A DNA stretch of 64,000 nucleotides, taken from contig NC_089241.1 of NCBI RefSeq assembly GCF_000512585.2, positions 1,426,001 through 1,490,000 of the forward strand, in the 5' to 3' direction. The translations under genes were made by a program, and so were the position numbers. The notes below the pieces were generated by a model. That model searched no databases, had not been told where the DNA came from, and saw nothing but the letters and a program-made list of their open reading frames with translations. The stretch comes from Kwoniella bestiolae CBS 10118 (taxonomy: Eukaryota > Basidiomycota > Tremellomycetes > Tremellales > Cryptococcaceae). Positions 44,797 through 56,919 of this stretch are shown here, one piece after another (within the stretch, counting starts at the first letter, position 1; every line of letters begins with the position of its first letter).

Positions 44797-46829
44797 ATGC
44801 CCGTCCAATTATCTGAGAATGCGCGTAAACAGCTTGACGAGGCTCTAGATGCTTATCCTCAGAAGGGGAAACCCGGCACAGTGGTTGGGATCGTCAACAA
44901 GGAGGGTCAGATGATATACCTCAGAAGTGCTGGTGCCAAGAATGCAGTCACTGGAGAGAAGCTCGAGGATGATACTGTGAGTTCTGCTTTCACAGTGGGA
45001 TGTATCTGTATCTGACGGACCTGTGTATAGATCTTCTGGATCGCATCGTGTACAAAGATGATAACAGGCATAGCAGCCATGCAGCTAGTCGAGAAAGGCC
45101 TGATAAGCCTCGACGAACCAGTATCAAAATTCGTACCGGAACTCGCAGATATCCGGGTTATCACTGACTCGACACCCACTACACTGGAAACTCGAAAAGC
45201 CAAGTGAGTGAGCACTGTGCTCTTACCCGAAGATCAGCTGACACATCATCCTAGTACCCCCATAACGCTTCGGATGTTATTGACGCACACATCAGGATGG
45301 GGATACTCATGGTACAATCACCACATTTTGAATTGGGTCAAACAGAATGATAACGAGGTGAATGGACATGGCTTTTGGTGTGAATTGAACAATAAGACTG
45401 ACGAGGTGGGTCATTCTTGCAGTTCAGCGGTAAACAATTGGAAATGGTATGCGGCAATCCTTCCGTCAATCCATCGCGTGGTATCAGAAGAAGAATAGAG
45501 GCTGATAGGAAATGTGGTTGTGTTTAGCCGTTGGTCAATGAACCTGGTACGAAATGGGAATACGGCATTAGTGAGTTTCGCAAACTGCATAAGAGGACGT
45601 ATGACTGATGTCGTACTTCGTACCGAAAGATATGGACTGGGCTGGTATCACTGTTGAGAGGGTATCGGGGCAGAAGCTGGGTGACTACTTCATAGGTGAG
45701 TGCGGTTGTTTTGATCATTCGTGAATCTGTACACGACTGATAACTGTTCATAGACAACATATTCAAGCCCTTGGGTATCGACGATTCGTATTTCGATTTT
45801 AAAACCCGGCCTGATCTTTTGAAACGACTGAGTCCAATGCATAAGTGGGATGCAGAGTCAGATACATATTCTATCAGGGATTTCCCTCATCTGCGAGTTC
45901 TCATTCCGCATTCCCAAGTTGACAGAGCTGATACGCTAGCGTCACTCAGGCTCGTAGATACTCCAAACCACCGAGGAGGTGGTGGTCTACGTAAGTCCTT
46001 CGCGCCTGGAGTGAAGAAGGGTTACATCTAACTTGAACCATAGACACCACTGCCAAATCTTACCTTACCGTCGTATCTGTTCTTCTGAATAAGGGTAAGG
46101 GTCCGAATGGTGTTCAGATCCTCAAGCCTGAGACCGTCGAATATATGTAAGTTGGACTGGTGCATGATGCTTGTCATTACACTTGCTGACGCATGTTTAC
46201 ATCAGGTTCAAAGATCATTGTGAAAACATCCAGGATAAAGGTGGACTTGGGACCCACGCAGTGGTGAAGAGCACTGATCCATCTAGAGCTAACACTGATC
46301 TTGAGATGCTGTAAGCTTCATATTCCCGCTTGCTGAATTAGATGAAGCTGATTATAGAGAGTAGTGCTGGTACCAAAAAAGGATGGGGATTGTCCTTCCT
46401 TCGTGAGTCTGGCGTGGGATGTGTGCAACAAATGGGTTTTGCTGATGTATAACACAGTCAACACGGAAGACATTCCAAATGGTCGAAAGGCATTTTCAGC
46501 TGAATGGGTACGTGGATCGAGTAGTCAAGAATCGGACGATTGCTGATTATCATCTCGCAGGGTGGTGTCGCGAACCTGTTCTGGATGGCGGACCCCACAT
46601 CCCAAGTGAGTCGGCGATGGGCTTTGCATTGAGAAATTTCCTGCTAACAGGTCTCCAGGTGGGAATGATCGTCTTCAACGAAGTATTGCCTTACGGATGT
46701 GAGTGTGTCAGTTTCTCTCATAAGTGCCCAACTCACCTTTTCAATTCGCTCTTAGTCCCCGAATTCTTCAAGATGGAGGAGCAATTGCAACACATCGTAT
46801 ATGCAGATGGTGGTCTTGTCCAGGAATAG
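44797..46829 (+). CDS. Serine beta-lactamase-fold hydrolase (class C / esterase, LovD-EstB type)
   Basis: Member of the beta-lactamase family (PF00144), which in fungi are usually esterases or acyltransferases rather than antibiotic resistance enzymes. It starts MPVQLSENARKQLDEALDAY and reads GTVVGIVNKEGQMIYLRSAG. The catalytic S-x-x-K is in FWIASCTKMITGIAAMQL; the Ser is activated by Lys. Next come LLTHTSGWGYSW, then the second motif tyrosine in KWEYGINMDWAGITVERVSG, then DNIFKPLGIDDSYF and NHRGGGGLHTTAKSYL. The final exons give GVANLFWMADPTSQVGMIVFNEVLPYG, cut by introns, and EEQLQHIVYADGGLVQE. About nine exons, roughly 400 residues, no secretion signal. Physiological substrate unknown. Confidence 0.88.
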
Positions 46830-47281
46830 AGAAGGTCCACTCTAATGGACGTAGATGTTCAGAGATAGTTGCACATTCCGATGCATTCTTGATCTATCAG
46901 CCACTCCTCCACCTCTCATCGTTTCGCAGGAGCGACATACCACCGTAGTTTTACCAAAAAATGGGAATGTCCGTCTGAACTGTATAGAATACGATGTGTC
47001 GCGGTAAGTAGGAGACTCGAAGTGGACCCATCCCTAGCATTATGTAACGGAGCCCAAAGACCTGTAGGGTGCACCAATATCTCTGCGAAAGCAAGGATTG
47101 CATAAACCTAATCAGAAGCGTTAAAACTACGAAGTAGAGAAAGCAAGAACAAAGTATAAAGTAAATCGATGAAGCAAATCGCAATCTAGACATCTACCCA
47201 TAACTTATAGACAACTCATGAACGTCAACATCCCGACACCCTTACCACACCCTATTCTCCCCTTCAACTCCGATTCATCAT
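46830..47281. other. Convergent 3' spacer
   Basis: Tail-to-tail between the hydrolase and UNC93-like genes. No gene seen. Confidence 0.4.
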
Positions 47282-49078
47282 CTATATGGTCTCCTGAGGA
47301 ATAGCAGGTTTTTCCTCTTGTACCTTCTCTTCATCGTACGCACCAAGTTTGTCTTGTTTCCAAACGTAATTGAGAACGTACAGACCACATGGAACGCAAG
47401 TGAGGGCGAAAGCAAGGTTGATCCATCCGGTCTTGTGGAGACTGAGCTTGGTAGCGTTGATACCGAATGCAATCGCTGCTGAACCTGATTCGGCAGATCG
47501 GAGGGTAGCAATGATTCTTGAGAGCTGTGCTTTGTCGGCTCCTCTGGGGAAAACATACCCAGCCATGTAGTACATGTATCCGTAGGCTGTACCTTGGGCT
47601 GCGGTTGCGATGGCGACTGGTACCCAGGCAGCTGCGAACCCGTCGGTGGTCCAATCCCATGAGGGGGCGACTGCCTTTTTGTCTTGTCGGACAGTGAGGA
47701 TTAAGAGCCAGATACATGATCCGAGGATGACAGCTATGAATGGCGATTAGCTGGCGAAGCTGCGAAATGAGCAGTATATGACTCACTGTGAAGGAAACCC
47801 CAAGTGTAGACGAGCTTCTTTCGGATCGAGGTTTTCTTGCTGTCAAGGTAGAACTGTTGGGATATCCGTTAGTCTCGCCACTCTCATCCGAGATGGATAT
47901 TATCACTTACACCCATGACTTGGAACCAGATGATGGTCAAAGAAGGCTTGACGATCGAAGACATACCTCGAACTCGGACCGAGAAGTGCTTAGCGAGATA
48001 GGTTGCTAATTCACATGGCTGTCAGTATTAACGTATCGCATTGCAATGAGACCCGACACTCACAGGTCCAAGAAGGGATGAACAAAGATTGAGACCAGAG
48101 GAAACACATGGCAATGATTTTTGGATCTTTCAGCTCAGCAATGGTGAGCCAGGTTTCTCTCCAGAATCCTTGATCCGGGATTCCAGTGACGGGTTTACCA
48201 TCCTTTCTCTGGACTTGTTTAGGGTTGGAGAGCAAGAGAGACACGAAGGGCGCGAGACAGTTGAGAGCGACGAAGACGAGGTAGGTTTTGGGTTTGAGAC
48301 CTCCCTTGACTTTTACATCGAGATTGAGGAACAAGTTGATGAAACCTCCGATGATGGTGGAAAGGGTGTAGAGGGATTGCCAGATGGCTAACATTCGTCC
48401 CTTCCTGCTGGGCTCGGAGTACACCTATACGAGTGACATGGGGAATTTAGCCAGATTTGCTTGGACGACGATAATTAAAGGTGTATCGCAAACTCACACT
48501 AATGATGACACCCTCGGATACCCAGAACAAACCGGAAGTCAGACCGCAGATAATAGCACCGACGACCAAGAACCACTGGTTTCTGAAAGCAGAGTTGGTG
48601 TATAAAGCGGCAGCATAGGGAGCATAGCCTGCAGCACCAATAGCAAGTGTCCATCTGGGTCCGACCTTTGACAAAAATCCAGCTGGGAGGCCTTCATGAG
48701 CTACCGCTCTTTCCTGAGCAAAGGACAAGACTTACTAGAGACAAGAGCAGAAGGTACAATCAGAGCATATGCAACAGCGACACTCGCGTTACCGATCTCT
48801 ACATTTGCAAGACCACCAGCACCTACGCGCATAACAGTCAGCAAATCGTCATAACATCGCTAGAAGGATTGGAACTCACCAGTAGCGGCCAAAGCGGCAT
48901 AAGCACCGGGTGCCAAGAAAGAAGCAATACCAGTGATGATCGCTTGACAGGTGACACTCCTGTACCAATGGGGTTTGACAGGTTCGGAAGTAGCATAAGC
49001 TACCTCGTGAACTGGTTGGTGAGTCGCACCTTCTGGGTGGACATGCAAGTCCTTCTCAGACTCGTGTTCGATCGACAT
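47282..49078 (-). CDS. UNC93-like MFS membrane protein (DUF895 family)
   Basis: Polytopic membrane protein of the UNC93 branch of the MFS. Animal members traffic receptors or regulate potassium channels; the role of fungal members is largely uncharacterised. It begins MSIEHESEKDLHVHPEGATH. Helix 1 is VTCQAIITGIASFLAPGAYA, which follows the family's N-G-like start. A GLANVEIGNASVAVAYALI exon follows, then VGPRWTLAIGAAGYAPYAAA, IICGLTSGLFWVSEGVI and RKGRMLAIWQSLYTLSTIIG. The C-terminal half has AAWVPVAIATAAQGTAYGYM, YVFPRGADKAQLSRI and a final VPCGLYVLNYVW helix. The tail EEKVQEEKPAIPQETI ends at TAG 47282. About 11 helices, roughly 480 residues. Divergent from the Zn2Cys6 regulator. Confidence 0.85.
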
Positions 49079-49730
49079 GGTGATTCCTGGTTGTTTGACG
49101 CGTCAAGGTAAACTGAAGAAAAGAGCGGTGGTGGGAAAGAATATGCAACAGTCACATATCACACGAGCCGTTTAATACTCATCCCAAATTGAGCTCCAAC
49201 TCTTCCTTATCTTGAAGATACCATCCTCCTCTTCTATTCGTAGGGGGAAATCATTGAAAAGAACGAAAGAAAAAGGCAACGCAAGGCGTTCCGATAGACT
49301 TTTCGGCCAAGAATGTGGGATTGTTTCCTACAAGCGCTGTTACGGATACCAAATAATATTGACATTTCAGGAAAAACCCGAAATGGTGATGTTTCGGGAT
49401 CTACGCGTAGGAGGGAAGGTAGGGGGATAGCGAGTGTAGAATACATATCTGCCCAGGGGATGCTTGGATTTTCTGCGTTCTATTGTACGTTACTCTTACG
49501 GGCAAGGGGTCGATTGGGTTTTGTGGAGAAACACCAGAATTATGCACGATCGCATGTTCATGTTCTAGAGCTCAAATGACCGGGTTATACAACCGGACCT
49601 TTCCCACCGAGGTGGACATTCCTCACAACATGTCGTTATCTATCAACTCGATGACTACTGTCCTGTACTATATCTTTGATTCTTAGCAGCTATAAGCTAT
49701 GAACCTATCATTTGCACACCACATATAAGC
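49079..49730. promoter_or_regulatory. Divergent promoter of the UNC93-like and Zn2Cys6 genes
   Basis: 650-base shared upstream region. Several short open frames overlap on both strands without recognisable content. No obvious palindromic zinc-cluster binding site (CGG-Nx-CCG) stood out by eye. Confidence 0.4.
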
Positions 49731-52286
49731 ATGGCAAGATCGGAGCAGGTCATCAGCAATTCCGCTGCGGAAGGGGGCCGAAACAAGAGAGCTAGAAGGC
49801 GCGCAGGCCCTTTCAAAAGGTCAAGGACAGGTTGTGAGTTATTTGTTGAGATAGGCTGATGTAGAGGCTTACAGTGATTTGATCCAACGATAGGCGGTAC
49901 ATGCAAGAGGTGAGTGTCAAGAATACGACTTCACCTGCGTGCTCATCGCCCTAAAGCAAGCTGACTCTCTGTTCTAGGCGTGGGAAGAAATGTGATGAAG
50001 AGTGGAGCGATGAGGGATTTTGCCAGAGGTGCATATTGGGAGAATTTGAGTGTACAGGCCGGTCAGAGCAGGTCGGCAAGAAGGGACAGCCCTCTGTGGT
50101 TGATGGATCGACGAGGAGGAGCAGCAGTGCGAGGAGATCCTCAAGTAGCAGTGAAGCCATCGAACCTATAACAAACCATCAATTCAGTCAAGCACGTACA
50201 GTCCTCAATCCCACTCCACCCACCGTCGTTCAGCCGATACCCAACTTTGATCTCTCCATGCCCTCCACTGCACCTATCGCCGGACCATCAAGTCATCAAT
50301 CACATCCTCTACCTCAAAATGGGATCGATCACCCAAACATCTCGGCCAATTCTGCCGGGCTGTGGAACACCACGCATACGACCGCGACAAATACCAATAT
50401 CTTCATGGACTCCTTAAACTTTTTCCCTTCACTTGCCACCCCTCAGCCATTGTACAATTGGCCCGGATCTTTCGCTACTCAGCCTTCTGCATATTTAACC
50501 ACCAACATAGACGGATCACTGGCAATCGACTCTCAGCCGTTCTTATGGAACAATCAAACCACCAATGACTTTTTGAATGAGTTCACTACGCCATTCACCG
50601 ATCCTATCACCAACGATACGTCCAAGCAACCTCAGAATCACCCTCACCAGCTCAACGCTAATTCGCGAGTATTGTTCCTCAATCCCGAGAAGCCTACTAG
50701 ACAAGGTGTTTCGCTAGCGGAGATATGTGAGTGGATAAGAGTTCTACTGTAGGTACTCATGAGCTAGAGCTGAAACGCAATTGCAGACGCCCGAGTAGTG
50801 GAGTCTTGGCTTGTGGGTATACCGTCGACCACGAGAGACTATGCTCGTGCACGCATATTGGCTCTGAACGACAATAACAGTGAGTGTCGCCTATCCCTTC
50901 TCTCACCCAGCTCAGCTGACATGGAAACCCAGGTGTGATGCGGAATGTCCGCTTCGCCGTATCAGCAGCGTACATATTCCTGTTTGCAGGATGTCAAGAA
51001 CGCTCCGACAACCCCAACGACCCTCAGCCCAAGTTAGTGGAATTGGCGTACAAAGGAGCCGGGCTGGTAGATGGGAAATCGACGACTTTGTCTCAAAGTG
51101 GTGCAGATGGGAGTGAAGTGATCACGCCAGGTAGTAAAGACGGGGAGAAGGAGGTGCCCAATTCAGCTCTGAAGAAGATCAGGATATACGTTGATCATGT
51201 CTCGACACCTTTTGCGGCGGATATGGAGAGTTTGAAATGGACAGAGGATGCTGTGAGGGAGTTGAAGGAGATTGAAGTGACGGATAAATCGCAATTGTCT
51301 GATTTGTGAGTTCGACCTACAACCTTACTCGACCTGATTGAGCGTTAAGACTGGTTCTTTTAGGCTTTGGGGTGTCATCGACCTACAATTGGTAGAATTC
51401 ATCCGAGGCGGTGCAGCGCCTTCATACAACATGTTGGCCCTGGGCGATAGACTAGTCAGACAAGCTATGGGTAATGTCCGTCCGCAGATCGTTTTATCAA
51501 GTCTAAGAGGTTCCGACACCTTCTCGCTTCGACTTTACGCTCTATCAGATATCAGTCGTTGCATCGTACACAGGGGACGAAAGACAATGTGAGTGTATGT
51601 CTCAACTGTTATACCTCAGAGCTGATGAGCTAGAGCGCAGATTCCACTTCTGGTCCGACATCAACGACAATCAAAGCGAGCCGATATCTCATTCCGACGA
51701 TGAAGAACCATGGGCGACATATCTCGGTCTACCGGACTCTATCGTGATCCTGCTATCAGAAGTGGTCAACCTATGCGCAGATCTATCGTCAACCCCTCCC
51801 GCATCGATCAAAGCGCAAGCGGAAGAGCTGGAGACAGCCCTGAAAAGCTGGCAATCTCAGACTTTCAGTACCCTCAACTCGGTCGACTCGACCGCCTTGA
51901 TCTCACGTACCATCGCGGGCGAATTATGGAGACTTTCAGCCCTGGTATTGCTATACCAATCGGTACATCGTGTGGGAGGTTTGCACCCAGTGCTACGAAG
52001 GGCGCAAAGCGAGATATTGAGCCTGTTAGATTCGATAGTCAAATTACCGAATGGTGATCTGTGGGGGTTCATAGGTCTACCTGCGTTCCTGGCTGCCTGT
52101 CTTAGTATAAGTGATAATGATAGACAGAGGTCGTTGCAGCATCTGGCCAGACCTGGACCAGAGAGAATGTGGCTAGATAACATAGCGTTGGTGGAGAAGG
52201 TGTGGGAGGAGACGGACCAAACTGGAAAATTACCAGATTGGAATGAAAAGATGTTGAGAGAAGGGATGTCTGTGGCTTTCTTCTAG
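49731..52286 (+). CDS. Zn2Cys6 fungal transcription factor
   Basis: Nuclear DNA-binding regulator. After a basic lead (GGRNKRARRRAGPFKRSRTG) the binuclear zinc cluster spans two introns. Exon ends TGC join to give CGTCKRRGKKCDEEW, then CQRCILGEFEC, so six cysteines follow C-x2-C-x6-C-x9-C-x2-C-x6-C. A Ser/Arg-rich linker and a Pro/Asn/Thr-rich middle follow (50200-50700). The C-terminal fungal regulatory domain (PF11951-like) has SLAEIYARVVESWLVG, LVEFIRGGAAPSYNMLALGD and SALVLLYQSVHRVGG. Stop at 52284. It lies 615 bases upstream of formamidase on the same strand, so local control of that gene is possible but unproven. Target genes unknown. Confidence 0.9.
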
Positions 52287-52900
52287 GTTGTGTGCCGTGT
52301 ACTTTTGATGGTTGTATACATGTTAGATGTGACATATTGTAGTACATGTGATCACGACTGTCCATTAGCGTCCCTCAAGCCGGAGCACCTCCTTTTGGTT
52401 CACCCATTTTCCATCTGATTGATCCGGAGCAGGCACAAAGGCCTCTGATCCGAAATGATTGATTGATCGGCTTTGACCTTTTTTGATGGTTCAGGGTGCA
52501 CGTGCGCCGAGAATCCACAAGCGCGTGTAAGCAATAAGAGCTCTTATCCCATTTTATTCCTGCATTTCTTGTGAGTCTCTACTCCTCCTCTTGCTTATGC
52601 CCACTTCATCTCGCTTGTGTGATACCTAGGCCGATGAAGGCGGGCTACTCTCATTGAAGGTTGTAGCGCAACATGTCAATGGAGTACCTGAAGCATACGG
52701 TTCGGATCGGTCTTCAAGCTTGTCGCTTTCACGGATGAAGTGAGGATCGAAAAGTACAGGGGGTTTATGGTGCTTTGGCAACAGTTTCTTAACGTAGCTT
52801 TCATCAAGCACGACCACTAGACATATGCAGAATCAATCTATCATCCATTCTTTATCAGCTTCAGCCTTCAAGTCAAGCATCTTTCACACCCTCATTGACA
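52287..52900. other. Spacer between the zinc-cluster gene and formamidase
   Basis: 614 bases: 3' end of the regulator and promoter of formamidase. Contains a CACGTG core at 52499-52504. A 63-codon minus-strand frame (52626-52817) is not supported by splice or family evidence. Confidence 0.4.
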
Positions 52901-54527
52901 ATGCCAGTCGCTACCAAGCTCAAGAGGACCTCCAACGAAATCCCAACTCTGGTCTCTGTAGACCCAACTCAGCCAGGAGAGACCCAAGCGAATATCCACA
53001 CGAGGTGGCATCCTGAGATCCCGTGAGTATGAACTGTCAGTCTCCGCCAGAGATGGGAAGACAAACTGACTTTATCTGTGTTATCATGTCAAGGTGCGTC
53101 GCGACCATCCCTGTAGGCCAACCCTTCCGCGTAGAATGCCTAGACTACTCCGGCTCCCAAGTACACAACGATGACAACGCGGACGATATCGTTCATCTGG
53201 ACCATGATTCAGACCATCACCTATCTGGACCGTTCTCCGTACCTGGCGCTCAACCTGGTGACGTACTGGAGATTGAGGTATTGGATGTCCAACCGTTTCA
53301 GGATCATAATTGGGGGTATTGCGTGACCGCCCCTGGACTGGGTAGTTTGGATGATGAGGGGAAGGAAACGAAGGTTACAAAGAGTATTTGGGATTTCTTC
53401 GGTGAGTGATAACGTCCCATGATGGCTGTGTTATGGAAGACAACGAACAAGAGTCATATATGACTTGCTTCTGAACAGGGCTACAGCTGAAAATGACTGC
53501 TCACTAGGCAATGAGACCTCCTCAAGGCATGTCCCACATGTCTCTTTCCAGGGTCGTCCACACGCCGGTGTACTAGGTACAGCTCCCTCCCACGAGATAC
53601 TGGAACAGTGGGTCAAGCGAGAGTCGGAACTGGAGGTCGCCACATCAGGCAAGGCAGGTTGTAGTCTCCCTAAATCAAGGGGCGCATATGTGGGACAAGA
53701 CCTGCCCGACGGTTTAAGAGAGAAGATATACAGGGAGGGAGCAAGGACAAGTCCGGGGAGAGAACATGGTGGGAATATAGATATTGGCTTGGCTACCAGG
53801 GGATCGAAAGTGTATCTGGTACGTCTCGCTCTCTCATCTCAATCCACCCTCATTTGGAAATATTATAATACTGATTTCAATGCTTGATGTATGTAGCCCG
53901 TGTACATCCCCGGAGCCTCACTGTCAGTTGGGGACACGCATTTCTGTCAGTCCGACGGCGAACCTACCACAGCGATCGAAATGGCCGGTATAGTCACTCT
54001 ACGAGTCAACATAATACCTCAAGGTATACATCAACTACGAATGAGGAGTCCAATGTACAGGACGAGTCCCAGTGAACCGATATATAGAGATAAGCTGTGT
54101 TTCACAGGGTTGAGCGTTGATAGAGATGGTAATCAGACCAATCAGGATGGATTGGTAAGTCTCAGAAAACTCCCTTCGCTCTCGTCTTCGGGACCTGGGA
54201 ATTTTGCTGATCAATCGTTTGTGGGTTCGCTAGCTGGCATACCGTAATGCTGCGTTCCAAGCTATGGAGTATCTCGAGTCATTTGGATACTCCCGCGAAC
54301 AGGCTTATATCCTCTTATCTGCTGCACCTATCGAATCAAGGGTGGTAGCCACGGCGAACCGACCAAATTTCGTCGTCTCCCTTGGTATCCCTACTGAAAT
54401 CTTTGATTTTGATATATTACCAAGGAAAGACGGGATATCAGATGAGGAGAAGAGAAAGGTGATTCAAGGTCCTGCGTTACCTAGCATCAAGGTGAATGGT
54501 GAGATGCCGAATGGCAATGGTCATTAG
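52901..54527 (+). CDS. Formamidase (FmdA/AmdA family)
   Basis: Hydrolyses formamide to formate and ammonia, letting the cell use formamide (also a product of cyanide hydratase) as nitrogen source. It starts MPVATKLKRTSNEIPTLVSV, then HTRWHPEIP-CVATIPVGQPF spanning the first intron. Family motifs: LSGPFSVPGAQPGDVLEIEV, WGYCVTAPG, then HVPHVSFQGRPHAGVLGTAP, AYVGQDLPDGLREKIYREGA, REHGGNIDIGLATRGSKVYL and PGASLSVGDTHFCQSDGE. The C-terminal part has RNAAFQAMEYLESFGYSREQ and SLGIPTEIFDFDILP. Four or five exons, about 410 residues, cytosolic. Its stop is 68 bases from the stop of the convergent THOC3 gene. Confidence 0.95.
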
Positions 54528-54595
54528 GTTGAATTAGCATGGGAGGTTCGACGTTTCTATTCGTTTATAGCATTTTACATCATGCATTTCATGGT

Positions 54596-56565
54596 TTACG
54601 TTTCTTGGTGTACTATATGCCATATGGGTGATGCTATTTTACCTGAATAGCTGTATGCTAGCCAGTTCATCCTCGGGTGCCATGCGATCGAACTGACCAT
54701 CCCGTGGACTGGCAGTTTCGCGACTGTTGCGCCAGAGTAGACGGATACCTACGTATAACATGATCAGTCACTTTTCGATATGAACCACGACTAAGAAGTC
54801 AATGCAACTCACGATAGCAATATACGTATCGTCACCTCCCAGAGCTATATATTCACCATCATGTGAGAAAGCGATATGTCGAATGGCGGCACTATGATTA
54901 ATTAGATATCAGCAAATGTCTCTGCAAAGGTACGATGCGACGAACGACCTACGAGCAAACGTCAAACGTCCTCTCACAGATCCAACCCCTCGTATCGAAC
55001 ATGCTCAACAGCGCGTCCTGACCACCCACAGCGAGGTATTTTCCTTGAGGATCGAAAGCCAAACTCAACAGACTCGCACTATGACAGATAGCATGTCTGA
55101 ACCGTTGTAACTGTTTTGCCTTTTTCTTCTCTTTCTCTGATGGTTTAGCAGGAGGCGGAAGAGGGGGAGTAGGCTGTCGACTCGGTGCGGCCGATGAGGG
55201 TGCAGGTATTGTTTCTGAGAGGTTTTGCGTCATGGGTTGACTCGTACTTTCCTCTGTCATTTCCACATCTCCACCTTGAGTCACTGTATCGTCCTTTCGA
55301 TCTTCTGCCGTAGCCGTATCATCCTCTTTTGAAGCTTCGTTATTACTTTCTTCTCCTTCCTTTGGTGCTTCTTCCCCCTCAGCCATCTCAACATCATCTT
55401 CAGCGTTGTCTTTGCCCTCCCTAGTATTCTCGAGTGAACCTTCTCTACTGCCCTCCCTGCTTTTCACTGGTTCAGCATCTGTAGCTTCTTCCTCCGCTGG
55501 TAATTTGGGCGTTGACGGTGTAGTAGACGGTCCACTTTCGATGATCCTCGGTTCAGAGACTTCTTCTACTACTTCGTCCTCCTGCTTGATAAAGTGTGTA
55601 GGGTATAGCCAAGCGTTAATCGACCCATCGTTCGAGACTGCGCATACGAGTTTACCAGAGTTGGTGAATCGCAGACTATTTATCTGAGTAAGAGTACCAG
55701 CTTAGCAAAAATGCGCTAGATTGCATTTGAGCGAAACAAGAAATGATACTCACCTCTTCAGCTCCCATGTCCATCGATGCCCCTCCTAAAGCTACATCAT
55801 CCCTCCTCTCCCACTTTTCCACCCCATCTATGGTATTTATCCAGTAGAAAAACACCTCGTCTCGATTCCGCTGTGGGCAGACTACCGCAAAGTGCCGGCC
55901 TGAGGGGTGGAAGGAGATGTGCAAGACATCCCCTGGGATTTTGAACGTTGCGATTGGTGATGAGGGTGCTATGAGAAATCACATCTCAGCATGTCCCATT
56001 TTCTTCATGTGAACAGCATGTTTTACAATACCAAGAGGTGGATTGACTTACAAGTCACATCCCAAACCGCTATCACACCACCAGCCGAAGAACCTTTATC
56101 CCCCGAAACTAGGATATTCGGATCAACAGGCGACCAAGCTATCGATCCCACATGCCCATTATGCACTGTCGTCTTCGATGAAGATGGCAGAGATCTTGAT
56201 GCTCTCGCGTCTATCTACTCAGATGTGTATCAGTTCCGCCTCGCCTCAGCTGCGATGTAAGAGAGATCAATGGACATACGTTCATCTTTGTGTCCCAGAA
56301 TAACAGTTCTTTAAACTCTCCTCCGGTAGCTATCCTCCGCCCATCGCAGGACCAAGCTACACTTCGTACATGCTTTACGTTGCCTCCTCGTACGTCGTGT
56401 GATCTACCGAATGTCGGGCGCTGGGTATAGATGGGCAGTGTAAGCTGTGCTTGAGATGCTAGTTGCGTACAAGGGGGAGCCAAAACTAACCAATAGATCC
56501 CTTGCTGCTGGCTGTGCGATGGGGAAGTAGTCTGGCCTGTAAGGCTGATCGGTCTCGTTGACCAT
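54596..56565 (-). CDS. TEX1: THO complex subunit Tex1/THOC3 (WD40 protein)
   Basis: WD40 component of the THO/TREX complex, which couples transcription to mRNA export. The start MVNETDQPYRPDYFPIAQPA splices to a WD repeat, GGNVKHVRSVAWSCDGRRIA. Next are HNGHVGSIAWSPVDPNILVS, GDVLHISFHPSGRHFAVVCP and LRFTNSGKLVCAVSNDGSIN. An acidic, low-complexity insertion of about 170 residues (55100-55560) interrupts the propeller. It then resumes with the most diagnostic block, FDPQGKYLAVGGQDALLSMF followed by TRGWICERTF, then IRHIAFSHDGEYIALGGDD. The last exon gives VSSIAWHPRMNWLAYSYSG and ends IVHQET at TAA 54596. The insertion is unlike human THOC3. Confidence 0.88.
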
Positions 56566-56919
56566 TGTTCTGTGTTTACTGAGGAGAAGAATCGTTCAAG
56601 TGTTCAGGATGAGTTGTAAGTGAAAGGTAGAGGTTGAGGAGAAAGGGGTAAGATTAGAGATGATAATGATGTCAAATTGATAATTGATGGTTAGCTCGGT
56701 TTACCCGGTGAGGTGAGTTCACGTAACATGTCCATCCACCCACCCTTCCCCAATAAATGACATTCATCCTATACCTTACTTGCATTTGTATACATATACA
56801 TACCGAGCATCTCAAATTCATCTTCGACTCGCACAAAAGAGAAGGTGAGGTAGTGACTCGCCAATATCACTCAGAGTACTCCAATTGCAAGGCATCAGAT
56901 CCGTACAGTCCACGACGCG
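56566..56919. promoter_or_regulatory. Divergent promoter of THOC3 and adenylate kinase
   Basis: 354-base spacer shared by two nuclear-encoded genes. ATATAC-rich near 56790. No gene seen. Confidence 0.4.

Noticed and set aside
52626..52817. 63-codon minus-strand frame before formamidase
   Set aside because: Short, no partner exon with splice sites, and lies in the promoter/leader of formamidase.
52543..52857. GATA-factor sites (CTTATC and TTATCA) upstream of formamidase
   Set aside because: Two HGATAR sites in 600 bases is about what chance gives, so they are not evidence of nitrogen control.
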